From: JAFDWI01 sp964544305
GTDB lineage: Bacteria; Actinomycetota; Acidimicrobiia; Acidimicrobiales; Iamiaceae
DNA length: 43,425 bases
Assembly: GCA_964544305.1 (NCBI GenBank)
Contig: CAZJAZ010000021.1
Location: forward strand, 1-43,425
Direction: 5' to 3'
The translations under genes and the position numbers were made by a program. Under the pieces are notes generated by a model. The model saw only the letters and a list, made by a program, of their open reading frames with translations, was not told where the DNA came from and did not search any database. Shown here in pieces: positions 15,848 through 25,237 of the stretch (position 1 is the stretch's first letter; every line of letters starts with the position of its first letter).

Positions 15848-18550
15848 ATGACGCGCACCGTCCATATCATCCCGCATACCCATTGGGATCGTGAGTGGTA
15901 TCGCACGTTCCAATCGTTCCGCATGGAACTCGTCGATCTTGTTGACGAGACCATAGCGATCCTTGAAGGTGACCCGGGCTTTTCTCATTTCATGTTGGAT
16001 GGCCAAATGGCCGTGATCGACGACTTTTTGGAGATTCGACCAACCCACCTCGCCCGTCTTGGGCGACTTGGTGAGTCGGGGCGCCTGGTGATGGGCCCGT
16101 GGTACATCCTCATGGACGAGTTTGGTGTTTCGGGCGAAACGATCGTTCGAAATATGGAAATGGGTCTTGATCGAGCCGAAGATTTTGGTGGGGCAATGCC
16201 TGTTGGTTACCTGCCCGATATGTTCGGCCACATCGCACAAATGCCCCAGATCCTTGAGCAATTTGGATTTGCAGACACGGTCGTGTGGCGCGGCGTTCCC
16301 GCGGCGTGCACGACAACTCCGGCGTTTACGTGGCGTGCCCCAAATGGTTCTGCGGTTCGCGCTCAGTATCTCCCATGGGGATACGGCAATGGTGTTGGCC
16401 TTCCGCCCGACGCGGGTGATCTCGTCCGACGCGCCGAGCTGTTTTGTGAGCGTGCTGGTTCTGCGGCGGGAACCGGCGATCACCCAGTGTTGTGGATGCA
16501 TGGAACCGACCATCGGCACCCGCTGCGGGAGCTGCCAGAAATGGTCGCCGAGGCCAACTTGCTGACTGACAACTTGCACTTTGTCGTTTCTACTTTGCCT
16601 GCTTATATCGCCGAGCAACGTGCAACCGGCGACGTGTCCAGCGAGTGGACTGGTGAGTTGCGCTCAGGAGCGCGTGCAAACTTGCTTATGGGAGTCACGT
16701 CAAACCGAGTGGATGTCAAGCAGGCTGCGGCTCGCGCGGAACACGACCTCGAACGCCTTGCAGAACCACTCTGCGCACTGTTCGGAACCCCCGAATCGTG
16801 GCCGTCGGCATTTCTCTCAATTGCATGGAAGCTCATGGTGCACAACAGTGCGCATGACTCAATTTGTGCCTGTTCCCATGACGACGTGGTCATCTCCGTG
16901 TTGGACCGGTTTGCGCAAGCTGATGCAATCGCAACCAACTTGGTTGAGCGCACCAAGATTGCTGCTTTCCGACGAGCTTCGGGCTGCTTGGCCGATGCCC
17001 CTTTGGGGTCGGCCATCGTCGTGAATCCAACCGCTCGAACCCGCAGCGGCCTTGTCGAATTGCAGGTTCCCGTCGGCGCGAAACTCGAAGGCACCCAGGA
17101 ATTGTGGGAGCTTCCAAAACGATTGCCCTTTGTCACCCATGTTGGCCAGGACGCAATGGGCTGGTTTGATGTTGTAGACGATCAACTCGGCGATGTGCAT
17201 GACGTGGTCATTACGAGCCGTGACGATGCTATCGATGTTGATTTGATTACCGACGTTCGACGATTTGGGCTCCTTGACCCGAGCGGCCCACGCGCTGAAC
17301 TTTCAAGATTGGTTACCGAGCGACCTGATACCCCTGTCCATTTTCATTACGTCGGGCACGGTGAACATCGAGTGCTGGCATATGCCGATGCTGTGCCGGG
17401 ATTCGGCTGGGCTCGTTGGACTCCCCAATCCGTTGATAAAGCCGTAACCGTCGACGACGACGGCCACGGCATGAAAAACGCTCATATCCATGTGCGCGTC
17501 GCACCCGATGGAACTTTCGCCATCAATGATCACGGGGGTCTGGGACAGATCGTCGATGACGGAGATCGCGGTGATACATACAACTTCTGTCCCATCGACG
17601 ACGACGTCGCAGTCACCGGGTTCGATTCTGTTCGTGTTGAAGTTCTTGAAACTGGACCATTGCGGGCCCGTCTTCGAATCATCGGCCAAGCACTTTGGCC
17701 AGAGCGACACGCCGGGGGAAAACGAACGGGCTCCATTTCCACAACGGTGAGCACCGAATTGTGTTTGACGGCAGACCAACGCTTCGTGCAAGTCACCACC
17801 AGACTTGACAACCGATCTCGAGATCATCGGGTGAGGGTGTGGTTTCCTCTCCCTGAACCTGCGGACCATTCTGAAGCTGAATGTGCATTCGGGGTCACCA
17901 AACGTGGCCTTCACGCCGAAGGTGGACCATCAGAGCCTGCGTTGGCAACGTGGCCTTCACGCCGTTTCGTGTCTGCAGGCGGGTTGAGTATTGCACACGT
18001 TGGGCTCAACGAATACGAACTCGTTGACCTTGACGGCACTGGTGACAACGAACGAGCACGAGCAATTGCTATCACGTTGCTGCGTGCCACCGGCATGCTT
18101 TCACAGACGCCAATGCCTTCTCGACCGCTTCCTGCCGGCCCATTTGATCCAGCCGAAGGCGCTCAGCTACAAGGTCGACGCGAGTTTCGCTACGCCGTGC
18201 ACATTGGAGACGCAGACGGTTACCAGATATTTGACGATGCGTTTACGCCTCTCGTTGTGGCGGGTTCAAAGTTGGCTGAATCTGCTACTGCGCCGGCGGC
18301 GACGAGCACATTGAATGAAGAATGCATGCTCGACGTGTCAGGGGCACAAGTCTCTGCACTCAGGCGACTTGATGACGACCCGACCACGTTAGAACTGCGC
18401 GTCTTCAACCCAACTGACGAGCCCACCGTATTGACCGTTGCGAATCATAAAGGGGTACGGGTCAATCTCAAGGGTGACGAACTCGCACCCTTTGACGGTA
18501 CGTGCGAACTTTCACCCTGGGAGATCGCAACGCTCCATCTCGACTACTGA
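15848..18550 (+). CDS. glycoside hydrolase family 38 alpha-mannosidase
   Basis: A 900-residue GH38 enzyme. HTHWDREW (His11-region metal ligands and Asp14) opens the catalytic domain. The nucleophile is Asp124 in YLPDMFGH, and the third metal motif is HNSAHDSICACSHD (332-345). The later two thirds form the beta-sandwich domains of the family. GH38 enzymes release alpha-linked mannose from oligosaccharides, or from mannosylglycerate in bacterial MngB. There is no signal peptide, so it works inside the cell on imported or endogenous mannosides. It stands alone with no transporter beside it. Its stop overlaps the convergent cyclase gene by 7 bases. Confidence 0.93.
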   Translation: MTRTVHIIPHTHWDREWYRTFQSFRMELVDLVDETIAILEGDPGFSHFMLDGQMAVIDDFLEIRPTHLARLGRLGESGRLVMGPWYILMDEFGVSGETIVRNMEMGLDRAEDFGGAMPVGYLPDMFGHIAQMPQILEQFGFADTVVWRGVPAACTTTPAFTWRAPNGSAVRAQYLPWGYGNGVGLPPDAGDLVRRAELFCERAGSAAGTGDHPVLWMHGTDHRHPLRELPEMVAEANLLTDNLHFVVSTLPAYIAEQRATGDVSSEWTGELRSGARANLLMGVTSNRVDVKQAAARAEHDLERLAEPLCALFGTPESWPSAFLSIAWKLMVHNSAHDSICACSHDDVVISVLDRFAQADAIATNLVERTKIAAFRRASGCLADAPLGSAIVVNPTARTRSGLVELQVPVGAKLEGTQELWELPKRLPFVTHVGQDAMGWFDVVDDQLGDVHDVVITSRDDAIDVDLITDVRRFGLLDPSGPRAELSRLVTERPDTPVHFHYVGHGEHRVLAYADAVPGFGWARWTPQSVDKAVTVDDDGHGMKNAHIHVRVAPDGTFAINDHGGLGQIVDDGDRGDTYNFCPIDDDVAVTGFDSVRVEVLETGPLRARLRIIGQALWPERHAGGKRTGSISTTVSTELCLTADQRFVQVTTRLDNRSRDHRVRVWFPLPEPADHSEAECAFGVTKRGLHAEGGPSEPALATWPSRRFVSAGGLSIAHVGLNEYELVDLDGTGDNERARAIAITLLRATGMLSQTPMPSRPLPAGPFDPAEGAQLQGRREFRYAVHIGDADGYQIFDDAFTPLVVAGSKLAESATAPAATSTLNEECMLDVSGAQVSALRRLDDDPTTLELRVFNPTDEPTVLTVANHKGVRVNLKGDELAPFDGTCELSPWEIATLHLDY

Positions 18551-20109
18551 ACGTCATCAAGTTCGTCATCAGCTTCGATTTCTCGCCTCGTTCGCTCTTG
18601 GAGCTCACGTTTCGCTTCACGCGCCTTTTCTTCAACTTCGCGACGTGCCCGACGAGCTTGCTCGTCGACATGTCGAAGCGCCTCTTTTGTGCGTTCCTCA
18701 ATGTCACGCCGAGCTTTTCGAGCACGCTCCTCGGCTTCACGGCGCCGTTCCCGCAGCGCTTCCCGTCGGGCCTGGCGGGCTTCCTTCGATAGCACTTCCC
18801 CACTTGTGAGCTTTTCAACGGCGCGCTCAACACGTTCAGAGCGTTCCACCCGCGCTCGGTCACGAACCTCAGGGTCACGTTCAACATCATCGGCGGGTTG
18901 CACACTCCAAAGCGTGAGACGACCAATGTCCTTAAGGTTTTTTCGCCGCAGCGACCGCCAATGCAGCGCTTCATCCTCGCTCAGCAATTCGTACAACTCT
19001 TCAGATACGACCACGCTGCCCGGGAATGAAATATTGACCACGCGTGAGGCACGATTGACCACCGGACCAAAGCAGTCACCTTCACGTGCAAGAACCGGTC
19101 CCCAACTCAACCCCACACGCACATCTGAGAGTTCATCATCGTCTCGGTATGTGGCCGCAAGTTCCATGCCAATATCGACGGCGCGTCGCGGATCGTCAAC
19201 ACTGAACATGACCTCGTCACCGATCATCTTGACAACACGTCCACCAAACTGCGCCACGGTGTCATATGCGATTCGTTCGAAACGGTCGAGCACTTCAGCT
19301 AGATCGGCCGTTGAAATTTGCTGGGATAGCGACGTAAAACCGACAAGGTCAGCGAAACCAATTGCGAGCATCGTGTCCGAATCACCTGAACCGTGCAACA
19401 AACGAGTTCGGGCCGCGGCCTGCATGTGCCGCCGCCAGACATACTCCAAAAGTTGGGGAACCGCACCTACCAACATCACCGACGACAACGACTGCGGATC
19501 ATCAAGGAGCAAATCTGCCACTCGGCGTCGAACCTCTGGGTCAACAGGCAACACTCCACGGTCGTCGTCAATCTCAGGGATCTCGATCATCGGGAGTTGC
19601 TCGGTCACCGCATCGGCTCCCGGCTTCCACGTTGAAGGCGCGTCGTCTTGTAGCGCTCGCTCGGCAGCGAGGTTGAACGCCACCTCATCCGCGAGTTCTC
19701 CCGCACGTTCCACCAACATGTCAACTTGTGCCGCAGCGAACCGTGCCATGGATTGGCCCGCAACCCGCGTAATTTGCACGAGGAGCTCTGGATCGGTTGC
19801 ACCAGCGTCAACCAAGTCCGACAGCACTCCCAAAATTTCCATATCCGCATCCGTGAAAAACGGTTCGTGCGGAGGCGGATCAGGAAACCCCAGCGACCGC
19901 CACAATTCTGTTGTTCGCTCTGGATCAAGCGGCGTCATACCAAGCATCTGTTCAGTCGACATTTTGGGTTCGTTCCGAAACACAAGACGTTCAATGGCAA
20001 GCAGGACCAACGTGCCTTCTTGCGCGGCCAGCTCAACATCCGCTTCGTCCACGCCGTTATCGGCAAGCATTGAACGCAACGTGGATGCCTGTGAGCTGCG
20101 TCCAATCAT
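18544..20109 (-). CDS. class III adenylate cyclase with long charged C-terminal helix
   Basis: A 521-residue protein. The first ~240 residues resemble the regulatory domain of mycobacterial Rv1264-type cyclases, which senses pH or lipids there. The cyclase homology domain has the metal Asp254 in FADLVGFTSL, Lys294 in VVKMIGDE, Asp345 in GDCFGP, and the transition-state Asn352 and Arg356 in VVNRASR. Lys and Asp at these places fit ATP rather than GTP. The last ~105 residues are an almost continuous Arg/Glu/Ala-rich helix, probably a coiled coil. ATG 20109 is preceded by GAAGGT; a longer start at 20148 would overlap the upstream gene. Confidence 0.93.
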   Translation of the reverse strand: MIGRSSQASTLRSMLADNGVDEADVELAAQEGTLVLLAIERLVFRNEPKMSTEQMLGMTPLDPERTTELWRSLGFPDPPPHEPFFTDADMEILGVLSDLVDAGATDPELLVQITRVAGQSMARFAAAQVDMLVERAGELADEVAFNLAAERALQDDAPSTWKPGADAVTEQLPMIEIPEIDDDRGVLPVDPEVRRRVADLLLDDPQSLSSVMLVGAVPQLLEYVWRRHMQAAARTRLLHGSGDSDTMLAIGFADLVGFTSLSQQISTADLAEVLDRFERIAYDTVAQFGGRVVKMIGDEVMFSVDDPRRAVDIGMELAATYRDDDELSDVRVGLSWGPVLAREGDCFGPVVNRASRVVNISFPGSVVVSEELYELLSEDEALHWRSLRRKNLKDIGRLTLWSVQPADDVERDPEVRDRARVERSERVERAVEKLTSGEVLSKEARQARREALRERRREAEERARKARRDIEERTKEALRHVDEQARRARREVEEKAREAKRELQERTRREIEADDELDDVQ

Positions 20110-20119
20110 TGTTCTACCT

Positions 20120-21886
20120 TCATTTTTTCCCACCAATTTGGAGGCCACTTATTCGGGCGCCTGCTTGCGGTGCGACATCAAATTCTCCAAATAACGCTTC
20201 ACCGCTATCCAATGTGCTCGACCATGCCGTATCAAGCCCGGTCGCAGTCACGTTGATGGCGTCAGCGGTTTCGATGTGCCAAAGCATCGCGGCACGACGA
20301 TCATGCCAACGGACCGCGAATCCAACCTTGCCTCTCGATGTTGCAATATCGTGTGCTTCAAATGGTCGCCCATACCAAGGTTGCGGGACGTGCGACACAA
20401 GCCGCAAATGGGTCGACGTTCCTTGCGCAAGGAGATCGCAGGCCAAGGACGATACGGCTGCCCCTACCCCAATCGCGTGACGATTTGCGTCGTGCTCGCC
20501 CGTGACCCAACAACCGGTCGATGACACTTGGTCAAGAGACCAATCTACGAGCGCGAAAACCTTTGCTGGATCTTCAATCTGCGGATTCAATGCAAGGGAA
20601 ACGAGATTGCCTATGTCATGGCCATCGCTCGTTGTATGTCGCGATTCGATGGCATTGGATCGTGCGGCCTGGCGCGCTGCGTTCGCTGCTCGTTCTTGCC
20701 CGGCGACGCCCAACACTGTCGCCGCCGCAAGAAAGGCCTCTGGTCGAGTCGTTTCGCCACGGCGCGCGACATCAAGCATCTGCACAACCGATTCAACAAG
20801 TGCTTGAGCAAATTCAACGTCTTCTGACCCCCGCAAATGTGTAGCGATCGCTTCGATAAGCCATGACGCTTGTGGATTGTCGCGGTCGGTCTCGGCCCAG
20901 GCGGCCGCTGCTCGAGCCAAGTACAGGCTGGCTCGATCATGAAGCCCGAAGCGATCGAGTGCACCGGCCGTTGTTGCGACGAGATCCCATCGCGGCGCGA
21001 ATCCACCATCCCAAATCGATGTGTGAGTCGACGCTCCCGCCGCTGAAGTTGTTGCCAACAACGTTGCCGGTGTCGCATCCATGACTGCCTGCAGTCTCGG
21101 ATCTGGAAGTTTGAATCGTGCCGCGCTGCGCACTTGGGCCTGCCAACCACGTGCAACGTTTTCGGCGGCAGGCAAGGCGCTTGCCGCTTGGGCGAGGTCG
21201 TCACCAATGTCGAGCGAGCCATTTGGCACCGGAATGAGCACTCGGAAACTTGTTCGATGCGCCATGGGAACGACGACGACACCTTGGGCCAAGCCCAACG
21301 GACACAACGCCTCTCGTACACTTGTCGCCGTGGCACGCCCCTCACGTACCTGATCGGCAAGCTCCCCGTGTGCGCCGGTAACGGCGAGCGCCCCAGCTGG
21401 GGGGCGCGGCAAGATCAATGCGATACGGCCATCAGCACGCACGCTCGCGCCATCAATAACAATTTCATGAATCGGCGTGTCTTCGACCACACCGAACGGG
21501 CGAACCGCAAACGCCACCCCGCAGGGGACCCCGGTCGTATTCTCAACCTCCACGACAACAACATCGTGGCCACGGCCGATGGTAACGGCATACGCACGAT
21601 GGCACACGTCACCACCTTTGACACGCAACCGCGTTTCAACAACCGGAGTCGAACGGTACAACGACTGTCGAACCGTTACCTCACGTGAGGGAAAGTACCA
21701 ACGGTCATCACCCGCAATCCACCAGTCAATCCCAGGCGCACCCGGAACTGTCTGCACAAAGCCGCACGCATCAACAATCGGTTCACTTGGACCGTCAAGC
21801 GTACCGAGGCGAGTCCAGCGTGGCGCGTGGGCATCGTCGTGAGCAACCGGTCGCATCCACGTGTCATCGGTGACGGCGGTGCTCAT
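20120..21886 (-). CDS. unrecognised 588-residue protein, possibly six-hairpin glycosidase-like
   Basis: I do not recognise a named family. The N-terminal ~230 residues are beta-rich, with WYFPSREVTVRQSLYRS and VVVVEVENTTGVPCGVAFAV. That style is seen in the beta-sandwich domain that precedes (alpha/alpha)6 catalytic domains in glucoamylase-like proteins. Residues about 265-480 are Ala-rich helices, as in six-hairpin toroids. A conserved-looking IWDGGFAPRWDLVAT lies at the domain junction. This makes a carbohydrate-active role plausible but unproven. The start at 21886 overlaps the gpsA stop as ATGA, and the cyclase gene starts 10 bases after its end. The three genes form one apparent operon. 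Confidence 0.85.
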   Translation of the reverse strand: MSTAVTDDTWMRPVAHDDAHAPRWTRLGTLDGPSEPIVDACGFVQTVPGAPGIDWWIAGDDRWYFPSREVTVRQSLYRSTPVVETRLRVKGGDVCHRAYAVTIGRGHDVVVVEVENTTGVPCGVAFAVRPFGVVEDTPIHEIVIDGASVRADGRIALILPRPPAGALAVTGAHGELADQVREGRATATSVREALCPLGLAQGVVVVPMAHRTSFRVLIPVPNGSLDIGDDLAQAASALPAAENVARGWQAQVRSAARFKLPDPRLQAVMDATPATLLATTSAAGASTHTSIWDGGFAPRWDLVATTAGALDRFGLHDRASLYLARAAAAWAETDRDNPQASWLIEAIATHLRGSEDVEFAQALVESVVQMLDVARRGETTRPEAFLAAATVLGVAGQERAANAARQAARSNAIESRHTTSDGHDIGNLVSLALNPQIEDPAKVFALVDWSLDQVSSTGCWVTGEHDANRHAIGVGAAVSSLACDLLAQGTSTHLRLVSHVPQPWYGRPFEAHDIATSRGKVGFAVRWHDRRAAMLWHIETADAINVTATGLDTAWSSTLDSGEALFGEFDVAPQAGARISGLQIGGKK

Positions 21887-22899
21887 GATCTCTCCGCTGG
21901 AAACACGTCACGCTCATGGCCAGTCTTGCGCCGCAGCAGGCCTCGGTACGCGTCATGCGCGCTTCGCCCTTGGTGACACGCCGCGAACACTTCATCGGCA
22001 ATTGGCATTTCAATGCCCAGCTCAATAGCCATTTCGTGCACCACCTTTGAGGTGGGAACACCTTCAGCGACCATGTGCATTTCGCCGATGATTTCCTCGA
22101 TCGTTCGTCCCAGACCGAGCTGTTCGCCAACCGAGCGATTTCTACTTTGCGAACTAATACAGGTCGCGATGAGATCGCCCATGCCCGCCAAACCGGAAAA
22201 AGTTGCTTCCTCGCCACCTAACGCTTCTCCAAAACGAATCATTTCAGCAAGGCCACGAGTAATCACAGTGGCCCGTGTGTTGTCCCCGGTGCCAAGTCCA
22301 TCTGCCATGCCGGACGCGATCGCAATCACGTTCTTGAGTACGCCACCGATTTCACATCCAACAACATCATGGTGGGTATACACACGAAACAAGTCGTCAG
22401 CGAAGAGTGGCTGAAGCGCCCCAGCCACGTGCACGTCATCAATAGCCAACACACTTGCTGCCGCATCACCCGCAAGGATTTCTTTTGCCAGGTTCGGCCC
22501 GGTCAGAACCGCGACCGGGTGACCTGGCAATTCTTGGGCCACGATTTGCGACATCCGCAACCGGGTATCGAGTTCAAGACCTTTGGTGAGGCTCACAACA
22601 GGCACCCACGGACGGACCCATGGGGCCAACTCAGCCAAAGTTGCCCGAAATCCTTTCGAAGGCACACCCATCACAACCACATCAGCGCCTCGCACGGCCG
22701 CTTCAAGGTCGGACGTACAACGCAGCGCGTCGGGTAATTGGAAGTCGCCGAGGTAGCGGCCATTTCGCTTTTCGGTATCGATCTGTACCGCAAGGTCCGG
22801 ATCACGGGCCCAAAGGGTCGTCGGCGTGTTTTTCGCCGACAATGCGGCAACGGTCGTTCCCCACGAGCCGGCGCCCACAACGGTGACCTGAATGCGCAT
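21883..22899 (-). CDS. gpsA: NAD(P)H-dependent glycerol-3-phosphate dehydrogenase
   Basis: The 338-residue enzyme starts with the dinucleotide-binding motif VVGAGSWGTT. It has ALTGPNLAKEI-type substrate loops and the catalytic lysine in GGVLKNVIAIASGMADG, and ends with a helical domain containing GLAGMGDLI and CISSQSRNR. It reduces dihydroxyacetone phosphate to sn-glycerol-3-phosphate, the entry point for phospholipid and triacylglycerol synthesis. It overlaps the next gene by 4 bases and is divergent from fbiD across 72 bases. The HU, fbiD and gpsA neighbourhood matches that of mycobacteria. Confidence 0.96.
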   Translation of the reverse strand: MRIQVTVVGAGSWGTTVAALSAKNTPTTLWARDPDLAVQIDTEKRNGRYLGDFQLPDALRCTSDLEAAVRGADVVVMGVPSKGFRATLAELAPWVRPWVPVVSLTKGLELDTRLRMSQIVAQELPGHPVAVLTGPNLAKEILAGDAAASVLAIDDVHVAGALQPLFADDLFRVYTHHDVVGCEIGGVLKNVIAIASGMADGLGTGDNTRATVITRGLAEMIRFGEALGGEEATFSGLAGMGDLIATCISSQSRNRSVGEQLGLGRTIEEIIGEMHMVAEGVPTSKVVHEMAIELGIEMPIADEVFAACHQGRSAHDAYRGLLRRKTGHERDVFPAERS

Positions 22900-22971
22900 G
22901 GGTCAAAGCGTAGTTGCCCAATTGCACGCCTGATTATCTGAACGTCATATTGGTTCTACACTTGCGAAAAC

Positions 22972-23243
22972 ATGTCGAGCGAATCATCCGAGCACGTTCT
23001 CATACCCGTGAAAGGTTTTGATCAGGCCAAGGCACGGCTTGCTCCCGTGTTCAGCCAACAACAGCGCGCAGAACTCGCCCGGAAATGGGCAACGGGTGTC
23101 GTGCGAGCCTGCGCCGGGTTTGCGATCTGGGTCGTATGTGACAACGAGCAGGTCGCTTCATGGGCGCATGACATGGGCGCAAATGTGTCGTGGCAACCTG
23201 GCCTTGGTCTCAACGGGGCGGTCCGCGCTGCAACCATCGAGCG
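22972..23243 (+). CDS. fbiD: phosphoenolpyruvate/2-phospholactate guanylyltransferase, cut by a gap
   Basis: The first ~90 residues of the CofC/FbiD family are present: LIPVKGFDQAKARLAPVFSQ is the nucleotide-binding opening, followed by WATGVVRACAG and a second strand (IWVVCDNEQVASWAHDMGA). The enzyme makes the guanylylated phospho-acid precursor of the coenzyme F420 side chain. The C-terminal half lies in the 100-N gap. Its position beside gpsA and HU is the known actinobacterial arrangement. An F420-type oxidoreductase is found at 32538-33572, consistent with an F420-using cell. Confidence 0.88.
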
Positions 23244-23343
23244 NNNNNNNNNNNNNNNNNNNNNNNNNNNNNNNNNNNNNNNNNNNNNNNNNNNNNNNNN
23301 NNNNNNNNNNNNNNNNNNNNNNNNNNNNNNNNNNNNNNNNNNN
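23244..23343. other. assembly gap, 100 N
   Basis: Exactly 100 N between the fbiD N-terminal half and the stop of the HU gene. FbiD proteins are about 200 residues, so more than 300 bases are probably missing. Confidence 0.99.
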
Positions 23344-23352
23344 ATCAGACGA

Positions 23353-23643
23353 TCACTTCTTGCCGTTGAGCTGTTCACGCATCGTCGAAGAAGCCTTGAA
23401 TTTCAGGGCCTTGCGAGCCGGAATCTTCACCTCGGCACCCGTCTGCGGGTTCCGACCGGTGGTGGCCTTCTTCTTGATGCCCTCGAACGAGCCGAAGCCG
23501 GGCCATGACAATTTGTCGCCCTTCTTGGCAGTTGCAACCGTGATGTCAAAGAACGCTGACAACACGCCTTCTGCATCTTTCTTGGAAACACCTGCTTTGT
23601 CAGCGACCTGGTCCAGTAGCTCTGCCTTGGTGATATTCGACAC
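23353..23643 (-). CDS. hup: HU-family DNA-binding protein
   Basis: A complete 96-residue HU protein: NITKAELLDQVADKAGVSKK, VLSAFFDITVATAKKGDKL, WPGFGSFEGIKKKATTGRNP, ending KIPARKALKFKAS. HU compacts and bends DNA non-specifically. It has no Lys/Ala-rich C-terminal extension, unlike mycobacterial HupB. The start is a GTG at 23643 preceded by GGAGG at ideal spacing; a longer frame back to 23718 has no ribosome site and adds non-homologous residues. It is convergent with fbiD. Confidence 0.95.
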   Translation of the reverse strand: MSNITKAELLDQVADKAGVSKKDAEGVLSAFFDITVATAKKGDKLSWPGFGSFEGIKKKATTGRNPQTGAEVKIPARKALKFKASSTMREQLNGKK

Positions 23644-23773
23644 CAGAACCTCCGTATGGATGAATGGAACCCTCCCCACACGGTGTGGATCGGGGGCTGT
23701 TCCCAACGCGGGAACCACTCTTTGCTAGCAGGAAACGCAACACAAATGGTGGATTTCGGCCGATGCCAGCGTT

Positions 23774-24436
23774 CTAGGGGCGAACGAGCAACGCTTTGAG
23801 ATCGGCTTCCGAATCTGGCGTCACGAGTGCCAGTACCTCATCGGCGACTTCAAGCACGGTCTCGTCATTCGGAACAATCACGTGTGAATCGCGCACAACC
23901 GCGACAATCGTCGCATCGCGCGGCAACGCAACATCGCCCAAGGGCACTGATCCGCAAGGAAAACCTTTTGCCAAGCGAACTTCCACGAGACGTGCGTCAG
24001 ATCCTCGAAGTGGCAAAAGTTGGACGAGTGAACCAACCGAAACGGCTTCCTCAACAAGGGCAGTAAGGAGCTGCGGTGATGACACGGAAACGTCAACGCC
24101 CCACGCCTCGTTAAAGAGCCACTGATTCTTTGGGTGATTGACGCGAGCAACGACCCTTGGGATTGCAAACTCTTGTTTGGCGAGAAGAGAAACAACCAAG
24201 TTCACCTGATCCTCACCTGTTGCCGCAACCATCACATCGACATCGCCAAGCCCCGCGGCATGAAGTTCCGCAAGCTCGCACGCATCGGCTTCACGCACGG
24301 TAATAGCCGCCATTGACGAAAGTTCTTGCGCCCGAGTGGCGTCCCGTTCAATCAAGACAACATCGTGATGACTCTTGGCAAGGTCGCCCGCGATATAAGT
24401 CCCAACTTTGCCACCCCCAGCAATGGCAACCTTCAT
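23774..24436 (-). CDS. TrkA-family potassium channel regulatory protein (second of pair)
   Basis: A 220-residue TrkA/RCK protein. The N-terminal Rossmann domain has VAIAGGGKVGTYIAGDL and the acidic end of strand 2 (LIERD). The C-terminal TrkA_C domain begins near LPLRGSDARLVEVRLAKG. These proteins gate potassium uptake by binding NAD(H) or nucleotides. The ATG at 24436 overlaps the stop of its partner as ATGA, so the two are coupled and probably form a hetero-oligomer like mycobacterial CeoB and CeoC. No Trk membrane subunit is in the window; the neighbouring permease may be the partner. Confidence 0.9.
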   Translation of the reverse strand: MKVAIAGGGKVGTYIAGDLAKSHHDVVLIERDATRAQELSSMAAITVREADACELAELHAAGLGDVDVMVAATGEDQVNLVVSLLAKQEFAIPRVVARVNHPKNQWLFNEAWGVDVSVSSPQLLTALVEEAVSVGSLVQLLPLRGSDARLVEVRLAKGFPCGSVPLGDVALPRDATIVAVVRDSHVIVPNDETVLEVADEVLALVTPDSEADLKALLVRP

Positions 24437-25095
24437 TTTTCTACCTCCGCATTCGCCATGGCATGGAATTGTGCAATGTTGTCTGCACCGACCAAAACAA
24501 ACAGCACGTCGTCTTCTTGACAGATCAGGTCATCGGTGGCCATCACGGTCGTCGCATCTCGTGTGATCGCCATGATGCGAAAATCTTCATTCTCATCGAG
24601 CAACCGAACCCGTCGGCCTGCCCACCTTTCTGGAACTGGCACTTGGAGCAAGCTGACGTCGCCGAGCGGATCTGTCCAAAGCGGCGCTGCTTCTTCAGGA
24701 AGGAGTTTGCGCATCACTTGTTCAGTCGTCCACGCAACCGTTGCAACAGTTGGGATGCCTAAACGTTGATACAACGTCGCGCGCCGTGGATCATAAATCC
24801 GTGCCACAACATTTGGAATGTCGTAGTTTTCCCGCGCGATGCGGGCAGCGACGATGTTGGTGTTATCGCCGCTGGTAACCGCAACAAACGCGTCGGCTTC
24901 GGACACACCGGCACGGTCAAGCACGTCACGATCAAAACCTGATCCGGTGACGAGGCGACCAGAAAAATTTTCACCGAGACGCTTTTCTAGGGCCGCGTTC
25001 GTACGATCAATGACCGCGACGCTATGACCATCTGCATCTAAGAGACGGGCCAGTTCTGAACCAACCCGTCCACATCCCACTATGACTATGTGCAC
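24433..25095 (-). CDS. TrkA-family potassium channel regulatory protein (first of pair)
   Basis: About 220 residues from a GTG at 25095, opening directly with HIVIVGCGRVGSELARLL, the glycine-rich nucleotide-binding motif of TrkA_N. VAVIDR follows at the end of strand 2, and GVSEADAFVAVTSGDNTN is typical. A TrkA_C domain follows (SLLQVPVPERWAGRRVRLLD). A longer open frame back to 25434 would cover the divergent permease gene and lacks homology, so it is rejected as the start. Gene order (two TrkA genes beside a divergent APC permease) matches Rv2691-Rv2692 with Rv2690c in M. tuberculosis, as I remember it. Confidence 0.9.
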   Translation of the reverse strand: MHIVIVGCGRVGSELARLLDADGHSVAVIDRTNAALEKRLGENFSGRLVTGSGFDRDVLDRAGVSEADAFVAVTSGDNTNIVAARIARENYDIPNVVARIYDPRRATLYQRLGIPTVATVAWTTEQVMRKLLPEEAAPLWTDPLGDVSLLQVPVPERWAGRRVRLLDENEDFRIMAITRDATTVMATDDLICQEDDVLFVLVGADNIAQFHAMANAEVEK

Positions 25096-25237
25096 GCCGG
25101 ACAATGCAACACGCTCAAAGGGCCACGACGCAAGCTCCCCGCCAAGAATTTGTTTGGCGTGGACTGCTGAGTCGATAAAGTCGCCCTGAGAAAGTGTCGT
25201 GTGCGTGTCGCACGTTGCCCTGAGGACTCGTAACACG

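Noticed and set aside
17303..17914. Minus-strand frame of about 200 residues
   Set aside because: It is antisense to the beta-sandwich part of the GH38 enzyme and has no recognisable sequence.
18689..20194. Plus-strand frame of about 500 residues
   Set aside because: It is Ser/Arg/Thr-rich with no motifs and lies opposite the adenylate cyclase, whose catalytic residues are all intact on the minus strand.
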